NCBI RefSeq assembly: GCF_000002235.5 | Contig: NW_022145609.1 | Location: 5,525,214 to 5,589,213 of the forward strand | Origin: Strongylocentrotus purpuratus | Taxonomy: Eukaryota > Echinodermata > Echinoidea > Camarodonta > Strongylocentrotidae | Reading direction: 5' to 3' | DNA length: 64,000 nt | In this document: positions 1 to 12,900 of the stretch, in pieces | Numbering within the stretch: position 1 is the stretch's first letter | How the letters are laid out: every line of letters begins with the position of its first letter | The notes under the pieces: generated by a model | The model's input: the letters and a program-made list of their open reading frames with translations, nothing else | Database searches by the model: none | What the model was told of the DNA's origin: nothing | Program-made: the position numbers and the translations under genes

Positions 1-1059
1 TAATCAACCAAACTTGAGTTTCCAACGTTTTTTGCGGAGTTTGATACTTGTTTTTAACTGCAACTGAGTATCTACATGTGTATGAAGCACTGTGAGATTA
101 ACTACACCATGAATAGGATTACCATTGCCATTCCTAGATGTACAAGAACTAAAGACCACACTACTGTGACTCTGTGACTCTGTCTGCACTACTGCATACT
201 TCTGTTGAATGTAGACTGCAGTTTGATATCACTACTGTTCCTTCAAGTCATTGAAAATTAAATTTCTCCATGTTTTTTTAGTTTAAAAAAAATCTTTTTT
301 ATGACACTGAATTAAGAGAATTTAATTGAAAGTTGATTAATTTTGTGTGTTTGTTAAATTATGGGACAGAAAATGAGGCAGAATGTTGTGTTTGGGGGAC
401 AGGGTATTGTATTTTTTTTTTGTAACTTTTTGTGGCAATGAAAAATAATCAATGTTGATTTGCTATTCATTTCTTGTACATAAGTTTTACATAATTCTAT
501 CTTTTATAAAACGCTCCATTTGATCCTTACAAAATCTCTTAAATTTATTTGGGTGCATTCATTTTTCTTATTATTACTATTTCTTTGGCCATTCATGAAG
601 TATTCCAAAACATTAGGCATGTGAGCCCTCTTTCCATGGCAAGAAGTATGACATTTAACCTACATATCAGGGTATCGTATCCTTGATATCATTATCTTTA
701 TTGCAGGGGGAAAAAAAACATTGTGCCAAATATTTCACCTTCTTGATTGATCTGCTTTTTCTGGCAAAATCTCCTTGGATAAATATTCACTCTCATAGCA
801 AATTGCAAGTTATTTGATATTCTGGCAGTCTGTGCCTGTGTTTGTTTTGTTTAGTATTGATGATCACAAGCAGTCCTAATTACAGAAGCTTGAGTGTTTT
901 TAAATGGTGACTTCCTAGAAATTTTAAATAAATAAATTTCCAACATTTGATCAAATGCTGTATATTTATTGTATGACCATTATTTGACTATAGATGAAAG
1001 TCATACTTTAAAGTTAGAAGTATGAAATCAATATCTTCCCTCTTTGCCTTCTTGCTCAG
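1..1059 (+). other. Intron of the MAST-like gene (left part)
   Basis: No coding exon is visible here. The stretch is AT-rich and ends in a pyrimidine-rich acceptor with AG at 1058-1059. It is read as intron because the exon at 1060 opens in mid-codon, so coding exons, including the kinase domain expected for this family, must lie left of the window. Confidence 0.6.
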
Positions 1060-3870
1060 GACTGCCAATGCCAAGGCCGCTGAGCATTCTGACGCCTCCT
1101 CCACCTCCCCCTGCACCCCGCCCCACGACTCCTCCCCTCGGTCCCGCCGTCGGACCGGCATCGCCCACAAGCCACCCCTCCGGGAGGTCCTCCCTCGCTT
1201 CTCCATCTCGTTTGACGAGGACAGCCCATTGGCATCGTCGCTGGAGTCTCAGGGTTCTCTGGGGTCGTCAGGGTTCCTAGGTGCAGGAGATGGGAAGCAC
1301 ATCAGCTCCTCCTCTGAGAGACAGAGTAGAACGGTTGTCAAGTCAGCATCGTCTAGTATGCTGTCTCTTATCATACCATCAGGTTAGTACTCATGTCATA
1401 TTCTTTATACCCCCATTTACTTGGTTACTTGGTTGTTGTTCCTCCAAAAGATTCCTAGTGGAATTTAAACTGGAGGTCGACTTATTTACCCATAAGTAAA
1501 GTTTCAATGACGAGGGATCTTGCCCATAATTTGTCAGTCCCTTGGTAGGGTTTTAATCCTTGCCATGGTAACTACATCATGTCTTTCTCAGCCAGAGAAT
1601 GATTTTTATTTTGAATGATCTTTATTTTTGTGCATGAACAATAAAATTGAATTGAATTGAATTGAATCTTTGATTACAGTAGATTGGTGTGGGCTTCACC
1701 CCTCTCTCTCCCTGTAAGACCACAGAGATACCACTGTCATTTGGGGATTATGTCCCTATTTTTGTGATCAGGTTAATATTGAGCCTTGTCTTACCCAACA
1801 GTACACTTGCACTCACTTTACTGTGTAACCGGACTTCCTGATTTCAAGACCATTGCCCTAACCATTGAGACTTTGACTTACTTGACTTATGCCGTCCACG
1901 CAGGCAAGGGGCCTCGAGATGGCTTCTGTATGGTGATGGTATGCCAGGTATTTCTGTCTACAGCCAGTCTTGATGCATCTGTCAGCCGTGTATGGATCTT
2001 GCTTTGCAGTTCTCTGAGATGCAGTCAAGCCATCTTTCGGGTGGACGGCCTGTGGGTTGATTTCCTGTGACGTTTCCTTCAACAGCAACCCATGAGACAC
2101 TGTATTAATCAAGCCAAAGACTTATTTATCGGTAACCCTTGACCCCTGTTTGTTTCAGATGAGCTTCATGTGCCATCGCCCATCAACTCCCCAGGAGGAG
2201 AATCAAGCAGCTCCAGAGACGATTCTCCGTCTAGGGATCCATCCATGAGTAGCATGAAGTCACCCATCGTCATCAAGAAACCACCGCGAAGGAAGACCAT
2301 GGGATTCCACATGCAGGCTATCAAGGTCTACCTAGGAGAGTCCAACATATACACACTGCATCATCTAGTTAGGGTAAGTATCTAGCATATCATATGCTCA
2401 GAGCCAAAAGGGCATTAACTCTGTGTTAGAGCATATTAGTTAATGACCTTCTGGCTCCAAACAGATGCTATACACCCTTCATCATCTTGTTAGGGTAAAT
2501 GATCCCATTATCCTTGCCTAGTTTTAATAGAAATGGTCATGAGTAAAAAGAAATTCATGAAAAATCATAGTTTCAGTGATCAGTACATTATTGTCCCCTT
2601 AAAGTTCTGAGGAGTTTTCTGTTTCTGAGAGAGGCACTTTTGTTAATATTTTAATAAACATGGTTATGGCCCTTTTCTCATTTAAATGTAGGCAGGTCTT
2701 TTGTTTTCAGTAACTCTGATGACATCAACATGATGAATACAATGATGTATTAACCTGTTGACTTCTGAATTCTATTATTCCTGTAAGCTTAACATGGGGA
2801 CCACCTGGTTCATGTAGGCGATAGGTTAACATAAATTCTGACTTCTATCATATCTACAGCATGTTGAGGAAGGAAGTCCTGCGTACGAAGCTGGCTTGCG
2901 ACCCGGAGACCTCGTCACTCACATCAACAACGCTCCAGTAGAAGGCTTGATCCATCGTGAGATAGTAGAACTTATCATGAGTGACACACAGGTTGTGATC
3001 CATGCCGTACCCATGGTCAAGACAACCATTCAGACATGTGGACGAAGGAATACAACGTCCAGTAAGATGGCCAGGAGAAAGAAGCCCAAGCGTAAAAGGG
3101 ACTCCGTAGAGCGAAGGCGGCGCAGTGCAGTATTCAGAAGGTCGAGTTTGAAACGGGCATCGACAGATGGAAGCAGGGCTAGCTTAGCAGCATTAGGCAG
3201 GCAGGGAGGGACGGATACATCTCCTCGGTCGCCGACATCGCGGTCACCACGTTCCCCTCCCATGTTTCACATACCTAGTGAACATTCAAGCAGCACACCG
3301 TTGACATCGTCACCCAACAGTTCTCCATCATCGAGCTGCCCTAACTCACCCGCTGGACACTACACATCATCCAGACCCAGCACACTGCAAGGTCTGGCTC
3401 ATAAACTACCCTTCTCATTCAGACCTGGAGGGAACCGTAGGAAGTCAGTCGGTCACATCCCACTGTCCCCTCTAGCCAGGACCCCCAACCAGTCACCAGC
3501 CCCTAAATCCCCTGTTCGTAGCCCCAGCCCTCTGGCTGTGGTGACCAGTCTTGGGCATTCTCCTGGAAGCTCCAACACCACCCAGTCCTACCCCGCCCAC
3601 ATGCTGAGCAGCCCCACCCTGGCTGCCCCTATGAAGGTCAAGACCAAGAAGTACATGCGCTCTAGGAACCTTGAGACTCCGCCGTCACCGCTCCTCAGAA
3701 GGGCTCTCTCACCAGACCATGAAAAGACCATGGACATGTTTGATGTTCAGCTCAGACCTCGAGCGGACTCAGCTTGTGATGCTCTCTCAAGGGAAGAGAG
3801 AAGTCTCAAGAGATTAGGCATCTTCGGCAAAGAGAGGGTCGCTGAGAGAAAATCTACAGGGTCCACTTGA
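1060..3870 (+). CDS. MAST: MAST-family Ser/Thr kinase, C-terminal exons (PDZ domain and tail), 5' partial
   Basis: Three exons, 1060-1382, 2159-2373 and 2860-3870 (TGA), join in one frame: codon Asp is split g|at at the first junction and the second junction is phase 0. They encode about 515 residues. The first exon is a Ser-rich linker. The second carries RRKTMGFHMQAIKVYLGES and runs through HHLVR; the third continues HVEEGSPAYEAGLRPGD and HREIVELI. Together these form a PDZ domain with the GLGF-type loop as MGF and the short helix as the HREIVELI segment, very close to what I recall of the MAST1-4 PDZ domain. About 300 Ser/Pro/Arg-rich residues follow, likely a disordered phosphorylated tail. 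MAST kinases act at microtubules and synapse-type scaffolds and bind PTEN through this PDZ. The kinase domain is outside the window, so assignment rests on the PDZ. Confidence 0.9.
1605..1668 (+). repeat. LINE/SINE-type 3' tail ending in GAATT repeats
   Basis: The sequence ends ATAAAATTGAATTGAATTGAA, a short tandem GAATT tail of the kind left at non-LTR retrotransposon 3' ends. The same ending, ATAAAATTGAATTGAA, occurs in a WDR36 intron near 24250. Too little body is left to name the family. Confidence 0.45.
1750..1890 (-). repeat. Degraded tRNA-derived SINE
   Basis: Read on the minus strand, the segment has a tRNA-like head with A-box-like TCAATGGTTAGGGC. It is followed by a body recalling the better copy at 31933-32132, including the GTAAGAC stretch. 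The B box is eroded. Confidence 0.4.
2401..2457. repeat. Short hairpin repeat
   Basis: Two 20-nt arms, 2401-2420 and 2438-2457, are inverted copies matching at 18 of 20 positions. A related hairpin lies downstream of WDR36 at 34004-34072. It sits 27 bp inside the MAST intron that interrupts the PDZ domain. Confidence 0.55.
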
Positions 3871-6800
3871 GATCAATCTTGATCATGTGTGTAGAAATGC
3901 AAAGTATTCAGTCTGCTATATATGTATATTTGACAGTTTTTGGATATGATGGTCTTTGGTTTCACAGTGTCTGAACGGAAGACTCTCAAGCACATGCCAT
4001 GCTGTGTTATGTGAGACAGCTTTAAGATACAACCATGGATGGTTTCGTCTTGGTAATCAAGACCAGATTTATTTTGCTGAAACAAATTGATAAACATAAG
4101 AGCATTGCAATTTACCAAAAGTTGATTAGAAAGTACTTTGAGTCATCATTAATTCTTTATTCTTTGCTATTGTGCCTGTATGTTTTGCCAAAGATGCTGA
4201 AATAAGAAATAGATAATGATGCTGACATAGCTGGAGTGATAGCATTCATCAACAACCTCACTAGCTCTTTTTTGGTCCACTTTAGTCCATACTGTAGACT
4301 GCCATTTCAGCATATGGTACGCACACACTGTATGTGTGCCAAAAGTTGACTGTGGTAATTTGAATAGTCGACCAAAGCAAGGAAGGGTTACAGTCTGTGG
4401 AATTAACATGACAGTAAACAGATAGTCGGTCTAAATAGAGATACAAGATGCACCATGTACATGAATGCATAGACAAGTTGGATACATACATGTTAGGATT
4501 ATAATATGAGGATAAAATGGTTGCAAAATGAAGTAGTGATTTTGACATAGAAATTTGAACGAATCATTTACAATAAGAACAAATGCCACATACGCATCAA
4601 AGACAAAAGACACACAAAGGAGGGAGCATTGGCATTTTAAATTCCTGCTACCTGTATTATTTCTTTATGAAGGACTTTAAATTTTAAAGTAACAGCATTA
4701 TAGTATACTTGGAGTGTAATTTTGGGTTGAAAAGTTGTAAGTTGAACAATTTTCATCATTAGATTTCATTTTGGCAAGATGTGAGGATTTTAGAAGTCTT
4801 GTGATGAAAAATGTGAGATGTCAAACCGCAATGCACTACACTTTTTGTCAGCATTAATTTAATTCTAATTCAACATTTAATTATTTTTTTTTTTTTCATT
4901 AATGTTCTCTATTGCCTTTGATGAAGAAAAAATCAGTTTAAAACAACATTTGTGCTATTGACAGTATTATTGATTTAACAAATTTTATTTTTCATTTGAA
5001 TGATATACAAAGAAAAAGTCTGGCCTTGCATGTTGATGAATTATCAAAACAGAGTGGTGCATTTAAAGCTAACATTTCCTGATTAGTTACAATTAGAATT
5101 ATTAATACCTGCAAAGTCTTGCACAATTTACAAGTAGTAAAGTGAAGACGATACTGTCATTTGCAAGAAAAATACCTTGATGTTGCATATTAGTAACATG
5201 ATTTTATGATCATGAGTAACAAGGTACATGTAAATGGAATTATCGGACAAAGCAGGTGTGCAGGTATTATGATTTCTAGTTTGTTGAATAAATTTGAGAG
5301 TTAATTTATCTTATTTCATGTCCAATGAAATGATTTTGCAATGCTCATAATTTCCTTCCACTAAGGACTGGAATAACTAATTTCATTCAAATGCTAAACT
5401 GCCTTGTGAAGTTAAAAATTGTTTGTTTTTTCTGTAGTGCAAATGGTTTAAGTTGCACGGAAAGCTACTGCGAAGTGAAATTGATGTGGTAAAAAGAAGA
5501 GAAAAAATTTGTTCATTGCTTTTCATTAATTTGAAAATGAAATTTAAATATAGAAATTTATTGAGATATGAATAAGTTTGGATTCATTCACTGAAATGGA
5601 ATACATTATACATAAATCTCTTGATATTGTTAGTGTCCAATTAATTGTCAATCCAATTTACTGACTTGGGTAAACACGCACTATTAATTTCCTGTTTGTA
5701 AGCCATCTGTTTTGTCTTTCAAAGTGTGTTTAATATACAGACAATGTTAGCACAGTATTTTGACTTGCTTTGTTGCTGTAGAAATAATTCTGTACAAAAC
5801 TACAAATACATTCCTGAGGTATATAGACAGAGCAGATTGACTTTTGTGAGAGGGAGATAACTTCTTGAATTTGTTACTTCAATGTAAGCCTTCAATTTGG
5901 TACACAACGTTGTGAAAGAAAAACATTTCAATAACTCTCCAGCCGAAGCTCCAGGCAGGCGTAAGAGACAGCTATCGCTGGGCGCTGAGTAAAGATTTAA
6001 ACCCGAATATGGGAAACATTTAGGTCTTCTAAAAGGGCCCAGGTGTTTGAACATTTTCACATCATTTTGTTGGTGTAGATTGTATTTCATGTAGGATGAT
6101 TTCTTGCAGATTATATTTTCAGACTACACATCATTGTGTATCTATCTTCTACTTTAAAAAAAAGATGAAGTTTTCTGTGTATTTCAGACTTCTTGCTTCC
6201 GTTATATATTCATCAGACGTTATCTCCTTCTAACACTGCACTCAATACGACGCTCTTTATTTTATGTTAAGAACAAATATATCATAATGTACAGCTGATA
6301 TCACATGTATAACATGCCACAGTCTGTGTTTATTTCTCCAAGTGCACTCTGTAAATAATTGGCTTGAGAAAGAGAGAGAGAAAGAGCGAGTGCACCTGCT
6401 TGCGTGTACAATCTCTATCAGATTCTATTCTATCTTCGAAAAGATAGATTTTTAAATTTGTACTATTTCTTCTATCAAAGCTTTTCTATCAAAATCTAAA
6501 TATATTCCTATATAAAAGTGTCTTGAAACAGTGTCAGAGTTTATTCATATCAGCATATTACATTGTTGTGGTAGTTGTAGTAGTGTTTGTGTGAAATATG
6601 AACTTCAGTTAATGGGAGGGGTACAGTGGGTGGGAGGGGGCAGAACGATGAGGTGCTAAAAAAACCTTGAGATTCAATAACAAAACTAAAAGTTCTTTGA
6701 TTTTCCCAAACCATGTCACTGTAACTTAATGATGTGATCATTATCAGTTGCACAATGTAGTCACTGGTCCGCTCTTTCCTTTTCGTTTGAAGTCTACGAT

Positions 6801-9468
6801 GTATATCAACAGAGAATTTAGAACATGTACAGTGCTCATTCCCTGTGGTATTGAAGTATCAGGTCTTTATTCTTGTAATAGGACTATTTCCTCCTCAAAA
6901 CAAAATCTGAATAATGCACATTTATTTAATCACCAAAGATATCACATGATTCGGTCACATACAAGATTCTCCTCCTACCAAGTTTCTTTGTTGTCCTGGT
7001 GAGGTAAATGTTTATTAGGTCAAAAATAATTCTGTAATACAGCATGTATCTTGTATCATCACCTATTAAAAGGCACAGTCATAGACTTCAAATGAAAAAG
7101 AAAGCATTGTGACATACAAAGGTGGACAACCTCCAACTCTTGTTTCTTCTGGAAAAAGCACCATATAATCCAATAATTAGTATTTATAATTATTCTACAC
7201 CTTTTTTTTATTCTGTTAAATACCTGGTGTGAGATGTACTTCTTTAGTATCATTTCACCATCATGAATCTAAGATGGGGGGGGGGGGGGAACAAAGAAGA
7301 TTCTTTACCACTTGAAATCTTCATGGGCTATCTGTAGGATTACATCTTAATTCATTGTGTAAATACATGATCGATCGCAAGAATGATGATAATATAAAAT
7401 AGTGTGCTTTTAGTGGTGTGTGAGTAGCTGATGCTCTGCTGATGTTGCTATACTGTGTGGTCTTGCTGTTAAAAACAAATATATATATTTTGTCATACTG
7501 ATTTGAATTCTCTTGCTAGATATTTGATGAGAATTTGAGGGTGAAGTTAATTCTTTCCTCTATCCACCTGCTACTGTAATTATTTAAAAAACCATGGCTT
7601 GATTGAATCATGTCAGTATCTTGAACCTGTGATGTAAATGATCTTTAATGTTCAGAAAGAAACACAATTTTGTAAATTTTGCACTGTATTCTAAGAGTTA
7701 CGATTGATCTGGATGAATTACAAATCTACAATGATGGATGATCCTTGTCATTCGAAATATTTGATTTTACTTTTGGTTCCTTCAAGCAAATCTAGTTGCT
7801 TTTTTTTCTTTTGAATCCTTTCCTTTGAGCATCTTACAGAATGAAAGTGCCGCAAGCCGATGGCCAAATGATGACATTTGGTGCATTGAATTACGCTTTG
7901 ATTCCAGTCAGATTAGTCACATACCAGGCCTGATAATTTCCTGATTAAAATCGGGTTTCCCATATATTTTTTTCCACCCGTTTTTTTTTTTTTTAATTAA
8001 TTTTTTTTTTTCTTCAAAAAAGACCTTAGCATCAAAATTTAAGATAATCTTTTCATTTGCAATGTATAGCACCTGGAATTTTGAATGTGTATTGTATATA
8101 TTTTCCATGTATATGATGCACATACTACCATTTTGCTCTCATGTATAATGCATTGGTAACGGTCACATTAAGACATGTCTATATCTCTACACGATGCATA
8201 TGTGAACAGAACTCTTATCTTACCGAAGCCTGGCTCAAAATCATTAGAAAATGCACATTTCATGCAAATTTGATATCTTCTGTGAGGTAATGCATAACTA
8301 GAGTTAAAGTAATGTTATGATATGAAAGGCTGAACCTAGTTTGTGTATATTGAAGAGCAAATGACATTCTGACTGTACAATATGCATACAACCTGTCAAT
8401 ATCCTACTAAATTCCCAAATTACATTGGATTTTTTTTTTAAAGTTAACATTATTTGAATCTCCACTTATCCATGTTGTCGATGGGTGTTATTTTATGAGG
8501 TGTTATTTTATTAATTCACTTAATTAATGAATGTTTTACTTATCTTATATTTCTCATTCCTTTGTTACTTGTCTAATCTTATACCCTCATCCTAATTCAT
8601 TTCTTCCTCTCATACTCTTCCTTTTTCCTTTGTCATCCAACAAAGAAGTTTATTTTATGTTGCTTATAATGAGAGTGACTTGTGGTTCATAATAATGATA
8701 TAATTTGACAATTCTGGATTTACTATATTTTCTATGATGAGGGCTATTATGAGTGCAGGTCAGTACACCGTGTATTGTATTCTAATGCAGAGCAGTAGAA
8801 TTGAAGGAAAATTATATTTTGATCAAGTTTGTTTGGATAATGGTTTAATACCATTATGCATGTACCTTCATTTCCTGAAAAATAACTTAAGATTAGATAA
8901 AGGAAGGATAATGATTGTGTGAACCTGTTATATGAAGTCAACGAAAAAGGCCTTTTAAATGTGGAGAAAAATATGAATGAATTTGTTCTTTGATAGATAG
9001 CCTAAATGGAATCAACTTAAGTGTGTGTATATATATGTAAAGAAGAGCAAAAGATAATTGTACAGATCTATTATGAGCTACCTGTCTGTGTAGATAAAAA
9101 AAAGTACTATTTGTCGCGTTGTGATGCCTGTGTTTTTATTTTTTGAAGTTATACCTCGATGTACAAAATTTATTAAAGAAACTTTGTGAATGTACGCTGC
9201 TATTGGGAGAAAAAAAATGTGAGAAAAGAAATATCAGAAAACATAAATAAAGCATGTCTATGAGCTATTACCGAGATAAAGGACTTGTTGTATTTATTGT
9301 TTGTATTGTTATTTAATTTAATGGTGAGAGGGAGTGCTAAGATGTATTTGATGGAGGGAGGATGGAGGGAGAGAGAGAAAGAGAAAGAGAGAGGGTGGGA
9401 GGGAAAGACAAAGAAATTGAAAGGGAGAGAAGGTGGAGGGAGATAAAGAGAAATCAAAAGAGATATTT
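3871..9468 (+). other. MAST 3' UTR and intergenic DNA
   Basis: No coding pattern is visible over 5.6 kb. It is AT-rich with short homopolymers (T run near 4880, G run near 7276, T runs near 7980) and a small GA tract near 6370. AATAAA-type hexamers occur near 5287 and 9246. How much of this is transcribed 3' UTR cannot be told from sequence alone. The ORFs here are short and compositionally random. Confidence 0.5.
9345..9465. repeat. GA-rich polypurine tract
   Basis: A run of imperfect GA/GGGA repeats on the plus strand. It abuts the left target-site duplication of the LTR element, which begins at 9469. Confidence 0.6.
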
Positions 9469-9473
9469 GTGTA
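9469..9473. repeat. Target-site duplication GTGTA (left)
   Basis: GTGTA at 9469-9473 is repeated exactly at 14425-14429, flanking both LTRs. Five bases is the usual size for Ty3/Gypsy integration. Confidence 0.85.
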
Positions 9474-9642
9474 TGTTTCAAGCTTAGTTCGATGGCATTT
9501 AATGTCAGACGACAAAGGATAGTATAGTCAGATTGGTATAGTAACGAGAGAGTCTTTTAATACTGATGGGGCCATCTGGCGCCCTCTTTTGATTGAAGCT
9601 TTACATGTGTTCTTCTAAAATCTCAGAAACAATATTGACACA
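9474..9642 (-). repeat. 3' LTR (169 bp)
   Basis: A direct repeat of 14249-14424, identical except that it lacks seven bases near 9524. On the plus strand it begins TGTTTCAAGC and ends ATTGACACA. Confidence 0.92.
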
Positions 9643-9655
9643 TCCTCCCCTCTTT
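9643..9655 (-). other. Polypurine tract (plus-strand primer)
   Basis: On the element strand the bases read AAAGAGGGGAGGA, directly against the 3' LTR, where a retroelement PPT belongs. Confidence 0.75.
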
Positions 9656-9969
9656 GAGCTTTGTGCCGGAGAATGTCTCAATTTTGGAGGTCAATATCAA
9701 CCTGGTACCAAAACAGATAAAAGATTAAAGAATATCAAAAGATTGGTTTATGAGATCTTTTACAATCATATAACTGCACAAAATAATATTTCAAAGCAAA
9801 AAATATCAGAGTCCTTTTGAGTTCTTGTGAGTCTTCATAGTGTCAGAAGATTTGGGATTGTGTTTAGAGTCCAGTTTCTTCAAATTTTAAAAAAAAGTTC
9901 AAATGTCCAAACAGAGTTAGATGAAGTGATGTCATTCACGTATCTCGCGAATGTTCTCTTTTTAAGTGT

Positions 9970-12900
9970 TCAAAATGTTACGAAATCTTTCATCTTATGC
10001 GGTTCTCGACGTTGTCTGTTTGAACGTCTCAGCGAGCTTGTGTTGTTCTCGTCAAGCGTCTCAGATGTACCATCACCGCGAAACTTCACAGGACTTGTAG
10101 TGGTAGATTGACGCTGCTCTGTAGTCCTCACCTTGGGTTGGTTATTGTCCTGGCATTCCCAGTTAAACATGTTGGGAATAGGATCAAGTGTATCTGACGT
10201 GGATGAGGTCGCTCTGAGATGTTCTCTGTTTCTACGAAGTGTTTGACCATCACAGCGAACTTCATATGATCGATCGTCTATTTTCTTCAGGATCACCGCT
10301 TTCTTCCATTTCTTTCTATGGTTGAATGGTTTCACACGTACAGTTGCTCCAAGTGGAAGATCCTTGAGCTTCCTTGTATTTCTGTTGAAATACTTCTCCT
10401 GTCGTCTCTGGTTTGAATTGAGTTTCTCGACATCAGGTCCTGAGTCACGATCAGGCATCAACAACTGAGTTGTGGTGGGTAGGAGTGTACGTGTTCGTCT
10501 ACCCATGAACCTTTGCGCAGGACTGGTCTGGGTACCTTGAGTTGGTGTATTACGAACGTTGAGTAAGGCTAGATCAACGTTATCTCCAGTGTCCTTGCAT
10601 TTGGTAAGCAGTCTTTTGGCAGTCTTAACAGCAGACTCTGCCTTGCCATTTGCCTTGCTGTTGTGAGGTGAGATGGTGTTATGCTTGATTCCCATCTCTT
10701 TGGCAAACTCAGCAAAGTCCCTTGAAGAGAAAGGAGGTCCATTGTCTGAGACAATGATCTCTGGCACTCCATAGCGTCCGATGTGACGTTTCAGTCGCTT
10801 GATAACTGCGGGGGCAGTCGTCCTCTGTAGCTTTTCTATCTCAAAGAAATTGGAGTAGTAACAGACCATAATGAGATAGTTCTCGTTATCATGATGGAAG
10901 AGATCGATTCCAATTCTTGACCATGGCCTGTCAGAGATAGGATGAGACATCAAAGGTTGGGCAGGTTGAGAGACTGAGTTTTCTTGACAGGTCTCGCATG
11001 TCTGGATCCACTCCTTTATCTCCTTGTTCATACCTGGCCAATAGACATATTCACGGGCTCTTCTCAAAGTTCCTTCGACTCCATTGTGGCCAATGTGTAA
11101 CTCCTCCTTGATCTGTCGCCTCATCTGCTTAGGGATTACCAGCCGTTCTCCCTTGAAAATCAGATCATCAGTCACCGAAAGTTCATCTCTGAAACTGAAG
11201 TATGGAGTCAGTGACAAAGGAAGCTTTGTCTTGTTGTCTGGCCACCCATCAAGTATGGTGTCTTTGAGCTGGGAGAGAGTTGGATCTTGGGTAGTCTGTC
11301 TCTTTATCTCAGCTATCTTGTCATCAGGGAGAGACAAGAGTTTGACAGCATTCACCACCTCTAGATCATGCTGTCCGCTCTCAAACGGAAGAGAAGCACG
11401 GCTTAGTGCATCAGCCAAGATGTTGTCCTTCCCTTTAAGGTATTTCACTTCAACATCATACGCCATGGCGCGTAGTAACATTCCTTGTAGACGTTTAGGA
11501 GCTTTGTCCAGGGCCTTCTTCACAATGCACTCCAGTGGTTTGTGGTCACTATATACTGTTGTCTTACGACCAAAAGTGAACTGATTCCACTTTTCCAGTG
11601 CAAAGACTATTGCTAGCATCTCCTTCTCAATGACAGAGTATCTGGTCTCAGGATCACTCAGCATCCTACTGGCATATGCTATTGGTTGACCATCCTGTAG
11701 CATCACAGCACCTAACCCTGTAGCACTGGCATCAGTTTGGATTTGAAGTGGCTTGCTTTGGTTGTAGAACGCCAACACAGGAGCTTGTATCAGCATCTCT
11801 TTCAGCAACCTAAAGGCTTTGTCATGGTTGGAGTCCCAAGTCCACGCAGAGTAGTTGTGGGTTAAGTCATTGAGAGGCTTCATGACATCAGATAGTTTGG
11901 GCAGATACCTGGCCAAATAATTGACCATGCCACGTAAGCGATGGATGTCATCCTTGCAGGTTGGAGAACTCATGTTCAGGATTGCATCGATCTTGGATGG
12001 ATCAGCTTTCAGTCCAGAGTTGGATACTATGTGGCCTAGGAACGAGATTTCCTTCAGTCGAAATTGGCATTTCTCCTTGTTCAACACTATGCCAACAGTT
12101 TGACATCTCTGTAGAAGACTCTGTAGTCGGGTATCATGCTCAGCATCACTGGTACCCCAGATTATGATGTCATCTGCCACACATCGTACCCCTTGAAGAC
12201 CATCCAGTGCTAGATGAAGTCTCTTTTGGAAGATTTCGCTGCTAACCTTCAAGCCAAATGGTAGACGTTTCCATTTATACCTTCCCCATGGTGTTGCAAA
12301 GGTAGTTAGCAGACTTGAGTCGTCGTCAAGAACACAGTGCAAATATCCATCTTTGAGATCGCAGATGGAGAAGACCGTTGCATTGGACAGTTGAGGCAGG
12401 ATATCATCGAGAACAGGCAGAGGATAATGTTCTCTTTTCAGCACGAGGTTGAGTGGTCTAGGGTCTAAGCACACACGCACTTTACCAGATTTCTTCTGTA
12501 CAACAGCCATCTGGCTTACCCAGTCAGTTGGAGAACTTACTTCCTCAATCAGGTCTCTTGTCTGCAGTGCATCAAGTTCATCCTTCACAATACTTCTCAA
12601 GGATTCTGGTATCACTCTAGCAGGACGAACACTAGGGGTAGCTTCATCCATAACAGTCAGATGAACATCGTTCCCCGGCAGAGTACCAGTCACAGAGGAT
12701 GAGAAGACCACAGGATACTCTTTGTGAAGATTCTCAGGAGCTAGGTTGCAGACATTCTCAGGAAATATGTTGTGGACTATTTCCATAGATTCGTAGTGAA
12801 CAGTGATAAGCTGCATCTTCTCAGAAGCTGTTTTGCTTAGCAGTGGAGTCAGATCCTCCTTAACTATGACATAGTCAATCCTGTACTTTTTTCCAGTAGC

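Noticed and set aside
11084..11584. 166-codon plus-strand open frame
   Set aside because: It is a shadow opposite the gag-pol frame of the LTR element; no domain is recognisable.
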